Source: Dactylosporangium sucinum (GTDB lineage: Bacteria > Actinomycetota > Actinomycetes > Mycobacteriales > Micromonosporaceae). From it: 40,634 nt of DNA. Shown here in pieces: positions 31,364 through 39,227 of this stretch. Where the stretch lies: positions 86,304 through 126,937 of the forward strand of contig NZ_BMPI01000010.1 of NCBI RefSeq assembly GCF_014647515.1, given 5' to 3'. Made by a program: the position numbers and the translations under genes. The notes under the pieces were generated by a model. It saw nothing but the letters and a program-made list of their open reading frames with translations. It was not told the origin of the DNA and ran no database searches. Positions within the stretch are counted from its first letter, which is position 1. Every line of letters begins with the position of its first letter.

Positions 31364-32535
31364 CGACCACGACGATGCATACCAGCACGAGCCGCAGTTT
31401 GACGGGCGGCGCGGCGGCGGCCAGTGCAGCGGCCGGCATGGCGGCCGACGCGGGTGGCAGCGCGGGCGGGGAGCGGGTGCGGCAGTTCCCGGCGTGGCTG
31501 GATCGGAACTCGGCGCCGGCGATGGTGGCGTATGCGGCACAGCGGTGGCCGTGGACGATCGTCGACGTCGGTTCGGGACCGGCCTCACAACGTTTGATTC
31601 ACGGCGACCCGCGGTTGGCTGCTGCGGTCGGGGCGGCGATCGGCGACCCGGTCACCGACGCCGAGGCATATGCCGAGGTGTGGCGGCTTTCGGTGTCATG
31701 CCGGTGGCCGGGCGGGCACCTGCCGGAGGTCGCCGGCTCGCTCGCTACCGCAGGCATCGGCCGACGTCCGGGTGCGCTCATCATCAACCTGGATGCGGGC
31801 ACGACACAAACGGTGCTGGCCAACGGGTGGGTGCGGTCGACCACGATGCGGCAGATGCTGGCGCAGCTCGACGAGGAGGGCTTGCTCGGCCGCCTGCGAC
31901 CCGCCGCCAGCGGCGGCCTCGGCTGCTACGCGCTGACCATGCCGTTACCACCCTTGTTCGGTGTGCCAACGTCGGCTGTTGCCCGATCGGTATCGGCAAC
32001 TGCCAGGGCGGCACGCGACGCCGCGGGCGACCCACCGGTCGCAACACCCCGTACGGCACCCCGTAACACAGTCAGTCCGGCATCCGGCGGGCGGTGGGCG
32101 TTGCTGTCACCGGAGCAGCGCGCGGCATTGACCCGCGACGTGGTGTCGCGCTATGAGCAGGGCGCGTCGGTGCGCGCGGTGAGCGGACAGACGGGCCTGC
32201 CGTGCAGCAGGGTCTACACGATCCTGGTCGAAACGGCGACTGAGATGCGCCCTTCGGGTTGGCCGCGCCAACCGCGCGACGACGCCCACACGGCCAGCGT
32301 CGTGTCGCGCTACGGCGGCGGCATGTCGATTCGCATGATCGCCGGCGCGGACCGCATCTCCTACCGCACGGTCATGCGCATCCTGAACGAGGCGGGCGTC
32401 AGCCGCCGACGCGGCCCCAGACGACGTTCATCGCCTGGGACGACCAACGACAGCGACGGCCCCGGAAACGGGCGCGCCGAGCAGAGGACTACCAGCACGA
32501 CACGCGAAACACGCAACGGGGAGGGCGGTACGTGA
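31360..32535 (+). CDS. DNA-binding protein: winged-helix-like N-terminal domain and two C-terminal HTH repeats
   Basis: Encodes 391 residues. Residues of about 40-190 (RQFPAWLDRN ... STTMRQMLAQLDEEGLLGRL ... GCYALTMPLPPL) resemble the protein at 33541 and end in a winged-helix-like unit. Residues of about 250-350 contain two similar helix-turn-helix units: VVSRYEQGASVRAVSGQTGL with SRVYTIL, and VVSRYGGGMSIRMIAGADRI with RTVMRILNEAGVSRRRG. These resemble resolvase-type or Lsr2-like HTH units. It is probably a regulator or a DNA-targeting component of the operon (inference). Translationally coupled on both sides. Confidence 0.6.
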   Translation: MTTTTMHTSTSRSLTGGAAAASAAAGMAADAGGSAGGERVRQFPAWLDRNSAPAMVAYAAQRWPWTIVDVGSGPASQRLIHGDPRLAAAVGAAIGDPVTDAEAYAEVWRLSVSCRWPGGHLPEVAGSLATAGIGRRPGALIINLDAGTTQTVLANGWVRSTTMRQMLAQLDEEGLLGRLRPAASGGLGCYALTMPLPPLFGVPTSAVARSVSATARAARDAAGDPPVATPRTAPRNTVSPASGGRWALLSPEQRAALTRDVVSRYEQGASVRAVSGQTGLPCSRVYTILVETATEMRPSGWPRQPRDDAHTASVVSRYGGGMSIRMIAGADRISYRTVMRILNEAGVSRRRGPRRRSSPGTTNDSDGPGNGRAEQRTTSTTRETRNGEGGT

Positions 32536-33116
32536 CAAAGGTCGATGTGGCACGGCTGCTGGCAGGGGATGAGGCCGGCACCGCATGGCAGTTGTACGAG
32601 CAGCAGTTCACCGTCCTGAACGCGCACGCCGTCCAGCGGCATCTGATGAAGGAGGCGGAGTTCTACTACGTGTGCCAGGACGGCAATGTGGAGAAGTGGC
32701 GGCTCTTTGACGATCATGACCAGCTGGTGGGGCTGGCGACCTACACCAACGTGTTGGAGTCGATGCCGCTAATCAGTCCGGAGTACTTCGCGGCACGCTA
32801 TCCGGAGCAGTACGCGGCGGGGCAGGTGTGGTACTGCGGGTTCGTCTGCATCGCCAACGGGGCCGACTCGACCACCTTTCTCGAACTGATCACCCGCATG
32901 TACCGGCAGGCGGCCGCCCGCGGCGGGGTGATCAGCCTCGACTTCTGCGGGTTCAACAATGACCTTGCGCAGCTTGTCAAGGTGGCGCTGACCCGGCTGG
33001 CCGGCGGCCCGGACAGCGGGTTCCAGGCTGTCCGGGCCGACATCCAGACGTACTGGGTGTACGTGACGCCACGCGATCACCTGGTCAACGGAGCGGCCCA
33101 AGGAGTGCGGCGCTGA
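32532..33116 (+). CDS. GNAT-like acyltransferase, uncertain
   Basis: Encodes 194 residues from VTKVDVARLLAGDEAGTAWQ. Strands and helices follow an acetyltransferase-like order: FYYVCQDGNVEKWRLFD, QLVGLATYTNVLESMPLISP, VWYCGFVCIANGADSTTFLE, LITRMYRQAAARGGVISLDF and a final WVYVTP. The acetyl-CoA loop is not canonical, so the fold call is tentative. Its GTG overlaps the previous stop and its stop overlaps the SpeD-like ATG. The pairing with a SpeD-like gene suggests action on an amine or a nucleotide-linked amine (inference). Confidence 0.4.
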   Translation: MTKVDVARLLAGDEAGTAWQLYEQQFTVLNAHAVQRHLMKEAEFYYVCQDGNVEKWRLFDDHDQLVGLATYTNVLESMPLISPEYFAARYPEQYAAGQVWYCGFVCIANGADSTTFLELITRMYRQAAARGGVISLDFCGFNNDLAQLVKVALTRLAGGPDSGFQAVRADIQTYWVYVTPRDHLVNGAAQGVRR

Positions 33117-33544
33117 TGGGGGCCGCGCTCACCGAAGCGGGTACCCCAGGCGGGCTGTGGGGCATCGAATTGGTGCTCGACCTCGAGGGCTGCGACCAGG
33201 CGGTCATCAGCAGCGGCAGGCACATCCGCCACTTCGCGCGCGCCCTGTGCGACGAGATCGGCATGACACCCCACGGCGCGCCGGTGTGCGAACGCTTCGC
33301 CCTCGACAATCCCGAGGCGGCCGGGTACTCGCTGGTCCAGCTCATCACCACATCCAGCATCAGCGCACACTTCGCCGAGAACACGGGCCGGGCGTTCGTC
33401 AACGTGTTCTCGTGTAAGCCGTTCGACACCGACGCGGCGACCCGGTTCATCCTGGACTTCTTCCACGCACAGCACCACAGGGCACAAGTGCTGCACCGGG
33501 GCGCGCTCAGCGCGGACGCCGTACCTGGCGGGGCGGCGACATGA
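33116..33544 (+). CDS. S-adenosylmethionine decarboxylase-like protein (SpeD family)
   Basis: Encodes 142 residues, the usual size of a bacterial SpeD chain. The signature is YSLVQLITTSSISAHFAENT followed by FVNVFSCKPFD. Counting from Ser80, His85 is +5 and Cys100 is +20, the same spacing as pyruvoyl Ser63, His68 and Cys83 of the Thermotoga enzyme. The residue before Ser80 is Thr, where classical enzymes have Glu at the self-cleavage site. SpeD makes decarboxylated AdoMet, the aminopropyl donor for polyamines; some homologues decarboxylate arginine or ornithine instead. No spermidine synthase lies nearby, so a special role in this operon is likely. Confidence 0.75.
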   Translation: MGAALTEAGTPGGLWGIELVLDLEGCDQAVISSGRHIRHFARALCDEIGMTPHGAPVCERFALDNPEAAGYSLVQLITTSSISAHFAENTGRAFVNVFSCKPFDTDAATRFILDFFHAQHHRAQVLHRGALSADAVPGGAAT

Positions 33545-34203
33545 CCGCACGTCAGGCCATCGACGCCGGGGCACAGCCCCCGCAGTATGCCGAGCTCGCC
33601 GCCGTGCAAGGGCGGCAGTTCCCAGCATGGCTGGACACTGTGTGGACCGGCGCCACGGACGGCGCCCCAACGGGCGGGCGGGCTGCGCTGCTGGTGGAGG
33701 CGGCGCAGCGGTGGCCGTGGCAGGTGTGGGTCAGCCCTGGCGGGTCAGCGACGCCGACACCACTCCTGGCCCTCAACGATGCGTTCCTGGCCATGGTGCT
33801 GCAGGTCCCGATCGGCCACGTCGTCGACAGCGCCGACGACTACACCGACGTGTGGTGCCAGTACGTCCTACGCCGTCTGCCACGCGGATCGGTCGCCACG
33901 GTGGCGGGCTCGCTGGTGCAGTATGCGCGCGAGCCCGGCGGACTGACCATCGAACTCGGCGGCGAACCAGGCTCCGAACAGCACCCCCAACACGGCGGCG
34001 CGGTACAGCAGGTCATCGCCTCGGCGCACGTGCAGCGCAGCACGCTACGGTCACATCTGCGGCAACTCGAAGAGGACGGCATGCTCGGCGTCCTGCGCCG
34101 GGCCACCGGCACAGACTGGGGCTGCTACGCCCTCACCATGCCGTTGCCCGCGCTCGCCGCCGCCGTACCGGACAACTCAGTACCGGACACGGGAACGCGA
34201 TGA
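33541..34203 (+). CDS. winged-helix-like protein, paralogue of the 31360 gene's N-terminal domain
   Basis: Encodes 220 residues. RQFPAWLD, EAAQRWPWQVW, DVWCQYVLRRLPRGSVATVA, GSLVQYAREPGGLTIEL, RSTLRSHLRQLEEDGMLGVL and GCYALTMPLPAL align along the first half of the 31360 protein; the HTH repeats are absent. The two probably act together or on alternative partners (inference). ATG 33541 overlaps the SpeD-like stop (ATGA). Confidence 0.6.
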   Translation: MTARQAIDAGAQPPQYAELAAVQGRQFPAWLDTVWTGATDGAPTGGRAALLVEAAQRWPWQVWVSPGGSATPTPLLALNDAFLAMVLQVPIGHVVDSADDYTDVWCQYVLRRLPRGSVATVAGSLVQYAREPGGLTIELGGEPGSEQHPQHGGAVQQVIASAHVQRSTLRSHLRQLEEDGMLGVLRRATGTDWGCYALTMPLPALAAAVPDNSVPDTGTR

Positions 34204-34397
34204 GGGACTTCGGACCGCCGAGCTCCCGCGCCGAGGCGGAACGGACCGTGGCGGCCCATACCGCCCGAGACGGCATCTGCGAGGGATGCCTGGCTGCCTG
34301 GGCGCGAATGACCCCGTACCCGTGCATCCACCTGCAACGGGCACAAGTGCTCCTCAACAACGACACCGAAGAGGGCACAGACCCGTCCAGCCGCTAA
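34200..34397 (+). CDS. small protein with Cys pair, unknown
   Basis: Encodes 65 residues: MRDFGPPSSRAEAERTVAAH, TARDGICEGCLAAWARMTPY, PCIHLQRAQVLLNN. Three Cys and two His (CEGC ... CIH) could form a small zinc site. Small proteins with a similar layout are common near regulators in actinomycetes. Its ATG overlaps the previous stop. The 160 bp that follow up to 34557 hold no secure gene. Confidence 0.5.
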   Translation: MRDFGPPSSRAEAERTVAAHTARDGICEGCLAAWARMTPYPCIHLQRAQVLLNNDTEEGTDPSSR

Positions 34398-34557
34398 GCA
34401 TCGCGGCTCATTGCGGGCTCATTGCCTGCGGCCTCTCAGGCGACGTGCGCCCCGGGCGGCTCGACGAGCAGCAGCACCGGCCGCAGGACTTCCCGTCCAT
34501 CGCAGCGCCCTCGGGCCGCATGCACGGAAACGACTGACGAGGAAAGGACGTACGGCA

Positions 34558-35634
34558 GTGCGGATCGGCTACAGCATGTGGGGGTTTCTCGGCGCCGGCG
34601 TAGTCGACACCCCGGACGGTGCGCGCAGCTACCGCCGCTCGGTCGTCGACGGCCTGCGCGGCGCCGGGCACGACGTTGTGTTCCTGCAACGGAACCGGGA
34701 CCGCAACGAAGCGTCCGACCCGGTGCCCGATTTCCGGTGGGACGACGGGTTACCGCCGCTGGACGCGTTGGTGCTGGAGTGGCGGTGGCGGCTGCCAGGC
34801 CGCAACGACACGCCGTGCGGCTCCGTCGGCCATACCTGCGACCTGCACCGGCAGACCCAGCTGGTAGAGCACTACACCCGCACGGCCGGGACGCCGACGC
34901 TGCTGTGGGACCTGGACCGGCAGCTGCAGCCCGACGATCCGGTGCGCGACCTCCCGAACGTTGTCGTGGCCGACTTCGCGCTGCGGCAGGAGCCCGGCGT
35001 GGTGTCCCTGCCCTGCCCGGTACCGGACGTGCTGCTCGACACCGCCGACCCGGCCGCGCTGGCCGCGCTGAACCGGCCGACCGATCTGGTGTACGTCGGC
35101 AACCGCTACGACCGAGATCCGGCGTTCGACAAGTACTTCGCGCCGGCGGCCCGGCAGCTGGCGCACGAGGTTGCCGGGAAGTGGACCGGCGTCGAGCACT
35201 GGCCGCACGTGCGGTTCACCGGCCGGGTGGCCTACCCGGATGTGGTGAGGATCCACCGCCGGTCGTTGGCCACGGTGCTGCTCATGCCGTACCGGTATGC
35301 CTCGGTGGCCGCGATGAGTTCGCGGCTGTTCGAAGCCGTCACGGCGGGCTGCGTGCCGCTGGCCACCGCGGAGCTGGCCTCCGCGGACGTATTCGTCCCG
35401 CCGCAGCTGCAGGTCACCGGCGGTGCGGAGGTGGTCGAGCGGGTGCAGTGGCTGCGCCGAATCCAGGGCACCGCCGAGCACGTCGCGGTGCTGGCGCAGT
35501 GCCTGCAAAGGCTCGAGCCCTTCCGCGCCTCCCGGCAAGCCGCCGCCCTGGACCAGTTATTGCGCCACATCCCCACCCCAGCACGGGCCGCCGGCATCAC
35601 CCGGCTGGCCTCCGGACCAGCGACGAGGAGCTGA
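34558..35634 (+). CDS. GT-B-fold glycosyltransferase-like protein
   Basis: Encodes 358 residues from VRIGYSMWGFLGAGVVDTPD. The N-terminal Rossmann-like half has VVDGLRGAGHDVVFLQRNRD and TPTLLWDLDRQ. The second half starts at DLVYVGNRYDRDPAFDKYF and contains VRFTGRVAYPDVVRIHRRSL, VLLMPYRYASVAAMSSRLFE and AVTAGCVPLATAELA, the nucleotide-sugar-binding pattern of GT-B enzymes, CgeB-like. Substrate is unknown; next to a pyrimidine (hydroxy)methylase homologue, glycosylation of a modified nucleoside or DNA base is plausible. GTG 34558 follows GGAAAGGA. Confidence 0.65.
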   Translation: MRIGYSMWGFLGAGVVDTPDGARSYRRSVVDGLRGAGHDVVFLQRNRDRNEASDPVPDFRWDDGLPPLDALVLEWRWRLPGRNDTPCGSVGHTCDLHRQTQLVEHYTRTAGTPTLLWDLDRQLQPDDPVRDLPNVVVADFALRQEPGVVSLPCPVPDVLLDTADPAALAALNRPTDLVYVGNRYDRDPAFDKYFAPAARQLAHEVAGKWTGVEHWPHVRFTGRVAYPDVVRIHRRSLATVLLMPYRYASVAAMSSRLFEAVTAGCVPLATAELASADVFVPPQLQVTGGAEVVERVQWLRRIQGTAEHVAVLAQCLQRLEPFRASRQAAALDQLLRHIPTPARAAGITRLASGPATRS

Positions 35635-35636
35635 TC

Positions 35637-36656
35637 ATGCTCACTCCGGCAAGTTTCGCCACGTTCACCGACGCCTATCTGGCCGTCCTGCGCACGATCG
35701 TCGACGAGCCGCATTTCGTCACCGTGGGCCGTGGGAAGGACGCCTGGGAAGTCCCCAACGTCAGTTTCAGGCTGGCCAACCCGATCGCCCGCACCCCGTA
35801 TCTGGCGGGCCGGCGCGCGAACCCGGTGTTCAACGTCGCCGAGTTCCTGTGGTACGTCGCCGGCCGCGACGACCTCGACATGATCGCCTACTACGCGCCG
35901 CGGCTGCGGCAGCTGAGCGTCGACGGGCAGCACCTGGCCGGCACCGCGTACGGGCCGCGGCTGTTCACCCCCGGCGGCGCCGACGGGCGCAGCCAGTTCC
36001 AGCGGACCCTGGATCTCACGGTGAACGAGAGGGACAGCAAACGCGCCGCCATGATCATCATGCGGCCGGACGAACTGGAGGACTCGAGCCACCCGGACGT
36101 GGCCTGCACGCTCGCCCTGCAGCTGATGCTGCGTGACGGCGCCCTGCACATGACCGGTTACATGCGCGGCAACGATGCCAAGATCGGGCTGCTGTGCGAC
36201 GTGTACTCGTTCACGATGATCCTCGAGTTCGCCGCTCGGCTGCTGCGCGTCCCGGTGGGCACCTACACCCACCACGTCGGCTCGATGCACATCAACACCG
36301 CCGACCTCGACCAGGTCCGGGCCATCCTCGCCGAGGCGGAATCCGCACCCGGAGGCGGCTCGTTCCCAGCGGATCCGATGCCGGCCGCCACCGACTGGTC
36401 CGTCATCTCCGAGGTCCTGGACCACGAGGAAGCGCTCCGCACCAATCAGTGGGCCCTGTCCCCGGCCGAGGCGGCCGACCTGCCGGTGGACCCGTACTGG
36501 CAGCGGATCGTGCTGCTGCTGGAGGCGTACCGGCAGCTTCAGCACACCACCGAGCCGGTCACCCGGGACGTACTCGACGCGCTGCATCCCGGGCACCGCT
36601 GGCTGCTCGCTCACCGCTGGCCCGACCGCATCCCGGCAGCGGCGGTGCAGCGATGA
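35637..36656 (+). CDS. thymidylate-synthase-fold enzyme, predicted (d)CMP (hydroxy)methylase
   Basis: Encodes 339 residues. Counting against E. coli ThyA: Glu69 (EFLWYVAG) fits Glu58; Cys157 (HPDVACTLALQLML) fits nucleophile Cys146; Arg177 (GYMRGND) fits Arg166 at the same +20 spacing; Asp180 fits Asp169; His218 (GSMHIN) fits His207. The base-recognising Asn177 is Asp188 here, as in T4 dCMP hydroxymethylase, predicting cytosine rather than uracil. Tyr209 is Asn220, so sugar recognition may differ (ribose possible). Relatives include MilA-type CMP hydroxymethylases of nucleoside antibiotics. ATG 35637 has GAGGAG. Confidence 0.75.
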   Translation: MLTPASFATFTDAYLAVLRTIVDEPHFVTVGRGKDAWEVPNVSFRLANPIARTPYLAGRRANPVFNVAEFLWYVAGRDDLDMIAYYAPRLRQLSVDGQHLAGTAYGPRLFTPGGADGRSQFQRTLDLTVNERDSKRAAMIIMRPDELEDSSHPDVACTLALQLMLRDGALHMTGYMRGNDAKIGLLCDVYSFTMILEFAARLLRVPVGTYTHHVGSMHINTADLDQVRAILAEAESAPGGGSFPADPMPAATDWSVISEVLDHEEALRTNQWALSPAEAADLPVDPYWQRIVLLLEAYRQLQHTTEPVTRDVLDALHPGHRWLLAHRWPDRIPAAAVQR

Positions 36657-37237
36657 GCGCTGAGCCCGCCGCGGCGGTGCCGGCCGCGGCCGGCGCGGAT
36701 CAGCGCGGCGTCCGGACGGTGTCGTGGGCGGACTGGACGGTCGTGCTGCTCAAACCGGACTGCGTCCGCCGCGGTCTGGTCGCGCCGGTACTGGCCTGGG
36801 TCGAGGAGGCGGTGCAGCTGGTCGACACGCGCCGCGTGAAGCCCACCATCGAGCAGGTCTTCGCTCACTACGACGACATGCTGCCACTGTCGGAGGAGCT
36901 CGGCAGGGATGTGCCGGCCGAACTGCGGCGAATCTACGTCGGCCAGAGCGTTGTCATCGCCCTGGGTCACGGCCCGGACGCCGCGGCGCGGGTGCGGGCC
37001 ATGGTCGGGCCCACCGACCCAGCCGCGGCGCCGGCCTCGACCATCCGCGGCCGGTTCGCCAGAGACTCCCTGCGCCGCGCGATGGCGGACGGGCGGCTCG
37101 TCGACAACCTCATCCACACCTCCGATCACGCCGGGGTCGTCGAACGCGACTTCGGCATCTGGTACGGCCCCGACCTCGCCCACCTGCTGCACCCCGAACA
37201 CGCGCCGATCCCCAGCTCTGCAGGAGGCAACTCATGA
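36653..37237 (+). CDS. nucleoside diphosphate kinase family protein
   Basis: Encodes 194 residues, longer than the usual about 140 through an N-terminal extension and a C-terminal tail. Signatures: WTVVLLKPDCVRRGLVAPVL (LKPD, Lys34), VFAHYDDML, VIALGHGPDAAARVRAMVGP, ASTIRGRFARDSLRRAM and DNLIHTSDHAG with the phosphocarrier His155. It would raise a modified nucleoside diphosphate to the triphosphate, or act on sugar-free nucleotides. It is surely not the housekeeping enzyme, given the operon location and divergence (HTSDHAG instead of HGSDS). ATG overlaps the previous stop. Confidence 0.85.
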   Translation: MSAEPAAAVPAAAGADQRGVRTVSWADWTVVLLKPDCVRRGLVAPVLAWVEEAVQLVDTRRVKPTIEQVFAHYDDMLPLSEELGRDVPAELRRIYVGQSVVIALGHGPDAAARVRAMVGPTDPAAAPASTIRGRFARDSLRRAMADGRLVDNLIHTSDHAGVVERDFGIWYGPDLAHLLHPEHAPIPSSAGGNS

Positions 37238-38493
37238 CGCTTGTCGATCTCGGTATCCCCGGCATCGGGCGCACCGCGAAGCAACTGCCGCTCATGCCCG
37301 CCGACGAGCAGGCGGGCCTGGACCCCTACATGGCCACGATCGTGGGCTACCGCAAGTCCGGGCTGTCGCTCAACCACATCATCGGCTGCCCGCTGGACTG
37401 CGGCTACTGCGTGCGGCACTTCTGGGGCAACTTCGACGACAAGAGCCCGCACCTGCTCGTACCCACCGAGCAGGCGATCGACATGCTCATCACCCATCCC
37501 GGCTTCGAACCGCACGTCACCCCGGTCCAGGTGTTCAACAAGGCCACCGACCCGTTCCTGCCCGGCGTCAAGCCCCACCTGTTCCAAGTGCTGACAGCAC
37601 TGGACGAACGCGGCTACACCAACCACATCCTCGTGATCACCCGATTCAAGATCACCGCCGAGGACATGGCCGTCCTGGAGTCCCTGCAGCACCTGCGGGT
37701 GACGCTGCTGCTCACCTACAGCGGCATCCGCGACGAGCGGATCGAACCGATCGCCAAGTCGGACATCACGCTCACCTCGCTGCGCACCGCCGCCGCGCAC
37801 AAACAGCGCACCGCCGTGGTGCTGTACTGGCGGCCGATCGTGCCCGGATGGAACACCGACCCGGCCACCATGGCCCATGTTCTGGACGCCGGGCGGGACG
37901 CCGACGCCATCGTCTTCACCGGCTACTACCACCAGGAGGCCAACGACGCCTACCTGCGGTCGCTCGGCGTCGAGCTGCCGTTCGGCCCCGACGACTACCA
38001 CCGGCGCAAGACCATGTCCGACGAGCTCGACGCGACGGTCGTCGCCGCCTGGCGGGCGTCGGGCATCAACACCCCGTTGTTTCGCAAGACCAGCTGCGGC
38101 GTCGGATACGCCCACGGCGCGGCCGACTACAACGGCCACTGGGGCGTGCCCGGCCTGTGCGACATCTGCCCCGCCAAGCAACAGCGGCGCTGCGCTGCCG
38201 CGCACACCACACCGACCCCCGCCGCGCTGGATGCCGTGCTGGGCCGGCTCGGGTTCACTGGCGTGCCGTACCGTATCGATGAGGGCCACATCTGGGTGTC
38301 CGGGCTCACCGAGATGCAGCGATACCCGATCCAGCACCTGCTCGGGTTCCAGATCTGGAACGTCGACTCGCCGCACTTCGACGGCGCGCACGGCCGGTCA
38401 CCCCTCGGCCATACCATCGGCGAAACTGACCTGGCTGCGGTGGAGGCCGCGAAAGCGGAGCTGACCCTGGCCGCCCGCTACGAAGACGACTGA
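37234..38493 (+). CDS. radical SAM enzyme with extra C-terminal cysteines
   Basis: Encodes 419 residues. The [4Fe-4S]-AdoMet motif CPLDCGYC lies at residues 52-59 (Cys-x3-Cys-x2-Cys), with VQVFNKATDPFLP, NHILVITRFKIT and VTLLLTYSG as later barrel strands, broadly like spore-photoproduct-lyase relatives. Cys288, Cys309, Cys312 and Cys320 could hold an auxiliary cluster. A C-terminal domain (IWVSGLTEMQRYPIQHLLGF) follows. The reaction is unknown; the context suggests remodelling of a modified pyrimidine nucleotide or its sugar. ATG overlaps the kinase stop. Confidence 0.85.
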   Translation: MTLVDLGIPGIGRTAKQLPLMPADEQAGLDPYMATIVGYRKSGLSLNHIIGCPLDCGYCVRHFWGNFDDKSPHLLVPTEQAIDMLITHPGFEPHVTPVQVFNKATDPFLPGVKPHLFQVLTALDERGYTNHILVITRFKITAEDMAVLESLQHLRVTLLLTYSGIRDERIEPIAKSDITLTSLRTAAAHKQRTAVVLYWRPIVPGWNTDPATMAHVLDAGRDADAIVFTGYYHQEANDAYLRSLGVELPFGPDDYHRRKTMSDELDATVVAAWRASGINTPLFRKTSCGVGYAHGAADYNGHWGVPGLCDICPAKQQRRCAAAHTTPTPAALDAVLGRLGFTGVPYRIDEGHIWVSGLTEMQRYPIQHLLGFQIWNVDSPHFDGAHGRSPLGHTIGETDLAAVEAAKAELTLAARYEDD

Positions 38494-38537
38494 CGATACG
38501 ACCACTGAAGACAACCGGCTCGCAACGGGAGATCAGC

Positions 38538-39209
38538 GTGGTGCACCCAACGATCCAGACGTGGTCGGCGCGGCCCTGGCATGCGGCGCCGCTCGTGGCG
38601 ATCGACCTGGAAGGCAGCGGCGCACAGGACGGCGCGCAGGAGGCGATTCTCGAGATCGCCGCCGTCCGGCTGTTGCACGGTGCCCCGGACACCGCCACCG
38701 CCTACACCACGCTGATCGACCCCGGCCGGCCGATAGCACCCCGCCCATGGATCTCTCCGGGACTCGCTGGCGACGCGCTCAGGGGCGCTCGCGCACTCGC
38801 GGCGGTCGAGCCGGAACTCGCAGCCCGGCTCAACGATCGGATCCTGGTCGGGCACAACATCGGCGTGGACTGGCGCCTGCTCCACCGCCGTTGCCCGACG
38901 ATCGCGCCGGCCGCGCTGCTCGACACCTACAAGCTCGCCCGGTCACTGATCAGCGCAGGCCCCCACAGCCTCAGTAGCCTGATCAACGCCCTCGACCTCA
39001 CCGCCACCGCCAACGCCGCCGCGCCAGGCGGCCGGCCACACCGAGCCCTGTGGGACACGACCGCAACTGCCCTGCTCCTAAGTGCGCTCGTCGCCCGCGG
39101 CTGGCCGTCCGAACCGACCCTGTCCACCGTGCTCGCCGCCGCTGGCCAGCCGCTGCACAGCCAACCCTCTGCAGCCGTCACCGGCCCCGACGCCGCGACG
39201 CTGTTCTAG
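38538..39209 (+). CDS. DEDDh 3'-5' exonuclease (DnaQ-like)
   Basis: Encodes 223 residues. All five catalytic residues are present: Asp23 and Glu25 (VAIDLEGSG), Asp111 (LVGHNIGVDWRLL), His168 and Asp173 (RPHRALWDTTAT). These enzymes remove nucleotides from 3' ends of DNA or RNA. In this operon it might degrade nucleic acid to supply substrate or trim modified ends (inference). GTG 38538 follows GGGAG by 6 nt; GTG 38541 is possible. Gap to the radical SAM gene is 44 bp. Confidence 0.8.
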   Translation: MVHPTIQTWSARPWHAAPLVAIDLEGSGAQDGAQEAILEIAAVRLLHGAPDTATAYTTLIDPGRPIAPRPWISPGLAGDALRGARALAAVEPELAARLNDRILVGHNIGVDWRLLHRRCPTIAPAALLDTYKLARSLISAGPHSLSSLINALDLTATANAAAPGGRPHRALWDTTATALLLSALVARGWPSEPTLSTVLAAAGQPLHSQPSAAVTGPDAATLF

Positions 39210-39227
39210 TACGAGCGGAGTTTCCAC

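Noticed and set aside
34445..34537. 30-codon frame (GTG 34445, MRPGRLDEQQHRPQDFPSIA) before the glycosyltransferase, possibly a precursor peptide for the radical SAM enzyme
   Set aside because: No clear ribosome site, no core-peptide pattern, and the radical SAM enzyme shows no sign of a peptide-recognition domain.
35637..36656. Ordinary housekeeping thyA
   Set aside because: Asp at the base-recognition position, the changed Tyr, and the operon context argue against dUMP methylation.
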